Positions 62,231 to 64,000 of a stretch of 64,000 nt of DNA are shown piece after piece. Location: contig JAWKZW010000001.1 in NCBI GenBank assembly GCA_041395725.1, forward strand, positions 372,001-436,000. The letters run 5' to 3'. The notes beneath the pieces are model-generated. The model ran no database searches. It was given only the letters and a program-made list of their open reading frames with translations, and was not told the origin of the DNA. The number at the start of each line of letters is the position of its first letter. Position 1 is the first letter of the stretch. The DNA is from Gammaproteobacteria bacterium. GTDB taxonomy: Bacteria > Pseudomonadota > Gammaproteobacteria > Pseudomonadales > Pseudohongiellaceae. The position numbers and the translations under genes are program-made.

Positions 62231-62904
62231 TGGGAGGCTTCCTGATTTGTAGTGGCGCTGTTCACACCGGGTTCAGTCAGCTCGGCATCGGTCAATCGAC
62301 GCGGGCCATCACTGGCGTAGCCGTCGAGCGCCAGGCCCCAGGGATTCGATTCCGGATCGATGGCCTGGCGCACCACGCGAATTGGGTAGCGAATCGTGGT
62401 TTGCTTCACTGTCATGCCTTTTACAGACTCCAACAGGTCGAGATCCAGCCAGACGACCCAGACATCGGGTGACAGCACATCGACGCGACGTTCTTCATAA
62501 CCATGCCCTGGCACTTCATGAACACCGCGCACCCGGTAGGTCAATTCGCCGCGGCGAGCTTTGAGTTCCATGTCAGCGATCAGGTCATTGCGATAGCGCG
62601 GTGTCAGGTAGGGTGAGATGCGGAAAATCGCGCTGCCGTAGTCCGTTGCGCCGTTGTCTGGCCAACGATTGAGTTGCTGGAAAATGTAGAACGCGAAGGC
62701 GTAGACATTGGCCGGAGGCACTTCCTCAGCCGCAAGGACCGCACCGGAGCGCAGATCCGGCGGCACGTAGACTCGCAATTGCTTGGGCGCCTGACTCCAG
62801 CCGATCCAGAGCGCGAGGATGATCAGCCCTTGCAGACCAATGACGATCCACAAGGAACGCAAATGGGCGCGCACGTTATCGATTTCGAGACGGTAGCGGC
62901 GCAT
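62227..62904 (-). CDS. Integrating conjugative element protein, PFL_4703 family (VirB8/TraE-like)
   Basis: A 225-residue protein with one helix (about 18-37: LWIVIGLQGLIILALWIGW). The periplasmic domain contains VYVPPDLRSGAVL, NVYAFAFYIFQQLNRWPDNG and SPDVWVVWLDLDLLESVKG, as in the TIGR03746 (DUF2895) family. It is a VirB8/TraE-like periplasmic scaffold of the channel. The start lies 29 bp inside the preceding gene. Confidence 0.85.
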   Translation of the reverse strand: MRRYRLEIDNVRAHLRSLWIVIGLQGLIILALWIGWSQAPKQLRVYVPPDLRSGAVLAAEEVPPANVYAFAFYIFQQLNRWPDNGATDYGSAIFRISPYLTPRYRNDLIADMELKARRGELTYRVRGVHEVPGHGYEERRVDVLSPDVWVVWLDLDLLESVKGMTVKQTTIRYPIRVVRQAIDPESNPWGLALDGYASDGPRRLTDAELTEPGVNSATTNQEASQ

Positions 62905-63256
62905 GCGGCGTCCTCCCGATGTCCCAGGCGCCCGAACGCAATACCCAGGGCGCCCGATAGAGACCCGTCGACTGCAGGCGGTCGCGCAACCATTGCTGGT
63001 AGTACCCGTCAGGCCGCCCGCGCTTGATGCGCTGAAATACGGTCGCCATTACCACGACGGTGGCGACCACACCGACACCGGCGATACCGAAACCCATGGT
63101 GATGGCGCCGAGCAACCAGGCCAGGAGCAGACTGAGGGGCAGCCAGATCACTATGGCCAACCCCACAATCATACCGAGCTCTGAAGATGAGCAACCTTTA
63201 AAGATGACGGGCTCGGCATTGAGCCGGTCCGCCAGGATTTCATGGCCTTTCGACAT
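62876..63256 (-). CDS. Conjugal transfer protein, TIGR03750 family
   Basis: A 126-residue membrane protein (DUF3487/TIGR03750). Two helices (about 28-50 and 54-74) are preceded by LADRLNAEPVIFKGCSSSELG and followed by the cytoplasmic KRGRPDGYYQQWLRDRL segment. These are the family hallmarks. The position between the PFL_4702 and PFL_4703 genes is standard. It is a TraL/VirB3-like inner membrane component (inference). Confidence 0.85.
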   Translation of the reverse strand: MSKGHEILADRLNAEPVIFKGCSSSELGMIVGLAIVIWLPLSLLLAWLLGAITMGFGIAGVGVVATVVVMATVFQRIKRGRPDGYYQQWLRDRLQSTGLYRAPWVLRSGAWDIGRTPHAPLPSRNR

Positions 63257-63298
63257 TCACACCCCCTGCTACGTGCTGTGATTGATGTCAGGTATCTA

Positions 63299-63676
63299 TC
63301 AGATGACACCGGCTGCTTCGGTCAGCAGATAGCTGGCGAAGATCAGTACGATGGCGCCAACGATGCCCAAGACGCCCACTTCAGCCCATTCCGCTTTGCC
63401 CTGGCGGGCTTCATTGAATTTGGCGAAGCCCAGATAGGCGATCCAGAGAAAGCCCAGAACCGCAATGGCGAGTCCGAGCACCAGACCACCGTCCTTGATG
63501 TAGCCCTGGATCAGTCCGATCCAGTCACCCGCCCCCGGAGCGGTACTCGGCGCGACCGGCGTCGGCAATGCCGCCCAGAGCGGCAATGGAAAAAACACCG
63601 CGGCCGTTGCCAATAGCGGCCTGCGAATGGCAACGGACGTTTTGCTGAACCTGTTTTCTGTAGTTGATGTACCCAT
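63299..63676 (-). CDS. Integrating conjugative element membrane protein, PFL_4702 family
   Basis: A 125-residue membrane protein with an N-terminal signal/helix (LLATAAVFFPLPLWAALP) and two more helices (about 60-80 and 98-120). GAGDWIGLIQGYIKDGGLVLGLAIAVLGFLWI matches the TIGR03745/PFL_4702 family, which has the layout of pilin-like VirB2 proteins. It may form the conjugative pilus subunit, but that is inference. The ATG at 63676 is used; later starts are possible. Confidence 0.85.
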   Translation of the reverse strand: MGTSTTENRFSKTSVAIRRPLLATAAVFFPLPLWAALPTPVAPSTAPGAGDWIGLIQGYIKDGGLVLGLAIAVLGFLWIAYLGFAKFNEARQGKAEWAEVGVLGIVGAIVLIFASYLLTEAAGVI

Positions 63677-63787
63677 AGGAAATGTCCTCTTCTGTAACGC
63701 TGATAAAAATGGGGCCTATCCCCGCATCCCACCGCGATGCGCCTCCGCTTGCCCTTACCGGGCTTTCTCGGTCTCAACTCGATTGAC

Positions 63788-64000
63788 TCACCGCAAATAG
63801 AAACCCAACACCATCAACACAATGCTTGCCCTCAACGTGCTCCAGGTCAGGTCGAAGACCGTGGCCTGACCTTCCTGCCAAGCCCGAAAGGTGCCGATGG
63901 CAACCCAGATCACCCACACAAACGCCAGCACCAGAACCATCGACGCGACCGCGGTCAGCATCGTGGCTGGGGTAATACCGGAACCGGCTTGGAAAGCTGC
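63788..64000 (-). CDS. Integrating conjugative element protein, PFL_4701 family, partial
   Basis: The last 70 codons of a gene that runs off the right end. The frame is open to base 64000 and stops with TGA at 63788. FQAGSGITPATMLTAVASMVLVLAFVWVIWVAI followed by TFRAWQEGQ and a second helix is the pattern of the TIGR03758/PFL_4701 family, a small two-helix membrane protein encoded just before PFL_4702. The N-terminus is missing. Confidence 0.75.
   Translation of the reverse strand, partial: AAFQAGSGITPATMLTAVASMVLVLAFVWVIWVAIGTFRAWQEGQATVFDLTWSTLRASIVLMVLGFYLR

Overview
The window is from a gammaproteobacterium, probably marine and heterotrophic. The evidence is the rpsF-rpsR-(DUF2232)-rplI-dnaB-alr-radA order with rnr and rlmB upstream, several secreted peptidases and hydrolases, an RTX remnant and a PEP-CTERM protein. 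The exact family (a Cellvibrionales or Pseudohongiella-like lineage) is an inference from gene content only.

Positions 1-22,600 are chromosomal backbone with loosely packed genes. They hold an RTX protein 3' end broken by an in-frame stop, a PEP-CTERM surface protein, an M1 aminopeptidase overlapping a DUF6702 gene, a serine hydrolase, a secreted metallo-beta-lactamase-fold enzyme, small membrane proteins and a GNAT acetyltransferase behind a leader terminator. They also hold an alarmone-synthetase-TPR protein, a HAD phosphatase-HerA-like ATPase fusion, a UspE-like/P-type ATPase/Kef-type antiporter operon, an SDR and a lipoprotein. A 253-bp MITE-like element lies at 9,134-9,386, with a partial relative at 14,633.

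Positions 22,600-37,535 hold a secreted protein, then a convergent intergenic region with a 9-bp tandem repeat and two long inverted-repeat elements, then a YadG/YadH-type ABC exporter and an M20 peptidase. After these comes a housekeeping block on the minus strand: rnr, rlmB, rpsF, rpsR, DUF2232, rplI, dnaB, alr, radA.

A tRNA-Leu(CAG) gene at 37,656-37,742 with a good promoter and terminator marks the left edge of a large integrated element that runs off the right end. Its first part is an anti-phage island, visibly more AT-rich than its surroundings. It is a tightly overlapping minus-strand unit of a cytosine-C5 methyltransferase, Vsr endonuclease, MutL-like GHKL ATPase, Z1 ATPase, PD-(D/E)XK protein (DUF4420) and AIPR protein. 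This matches the MZA (MutL-Z1-DUF4420-AIPR) defence system with a methylase-Vsr pair attached. A seventh gene, 11 bp downstream of AIPR, is unrecognised and ends in a nuclease-like core. It is the best candidate here for an undescribed component.

From 51,065 to the end lies the type IV secretion (MPF_G, PFGI-1/ICE-type) operon of an integrating conjugative element, read on the minus strand from a PFL_4701-family gene to a TraG-N-like gene. A NERD nuclease-zinc ribbon gene is inserted in the opposite direction. The defence genes therefore appear to be cargo of an ICE integrated at tRNA-Leu. No integrase, relaxase or coupling protein falls inside the window.
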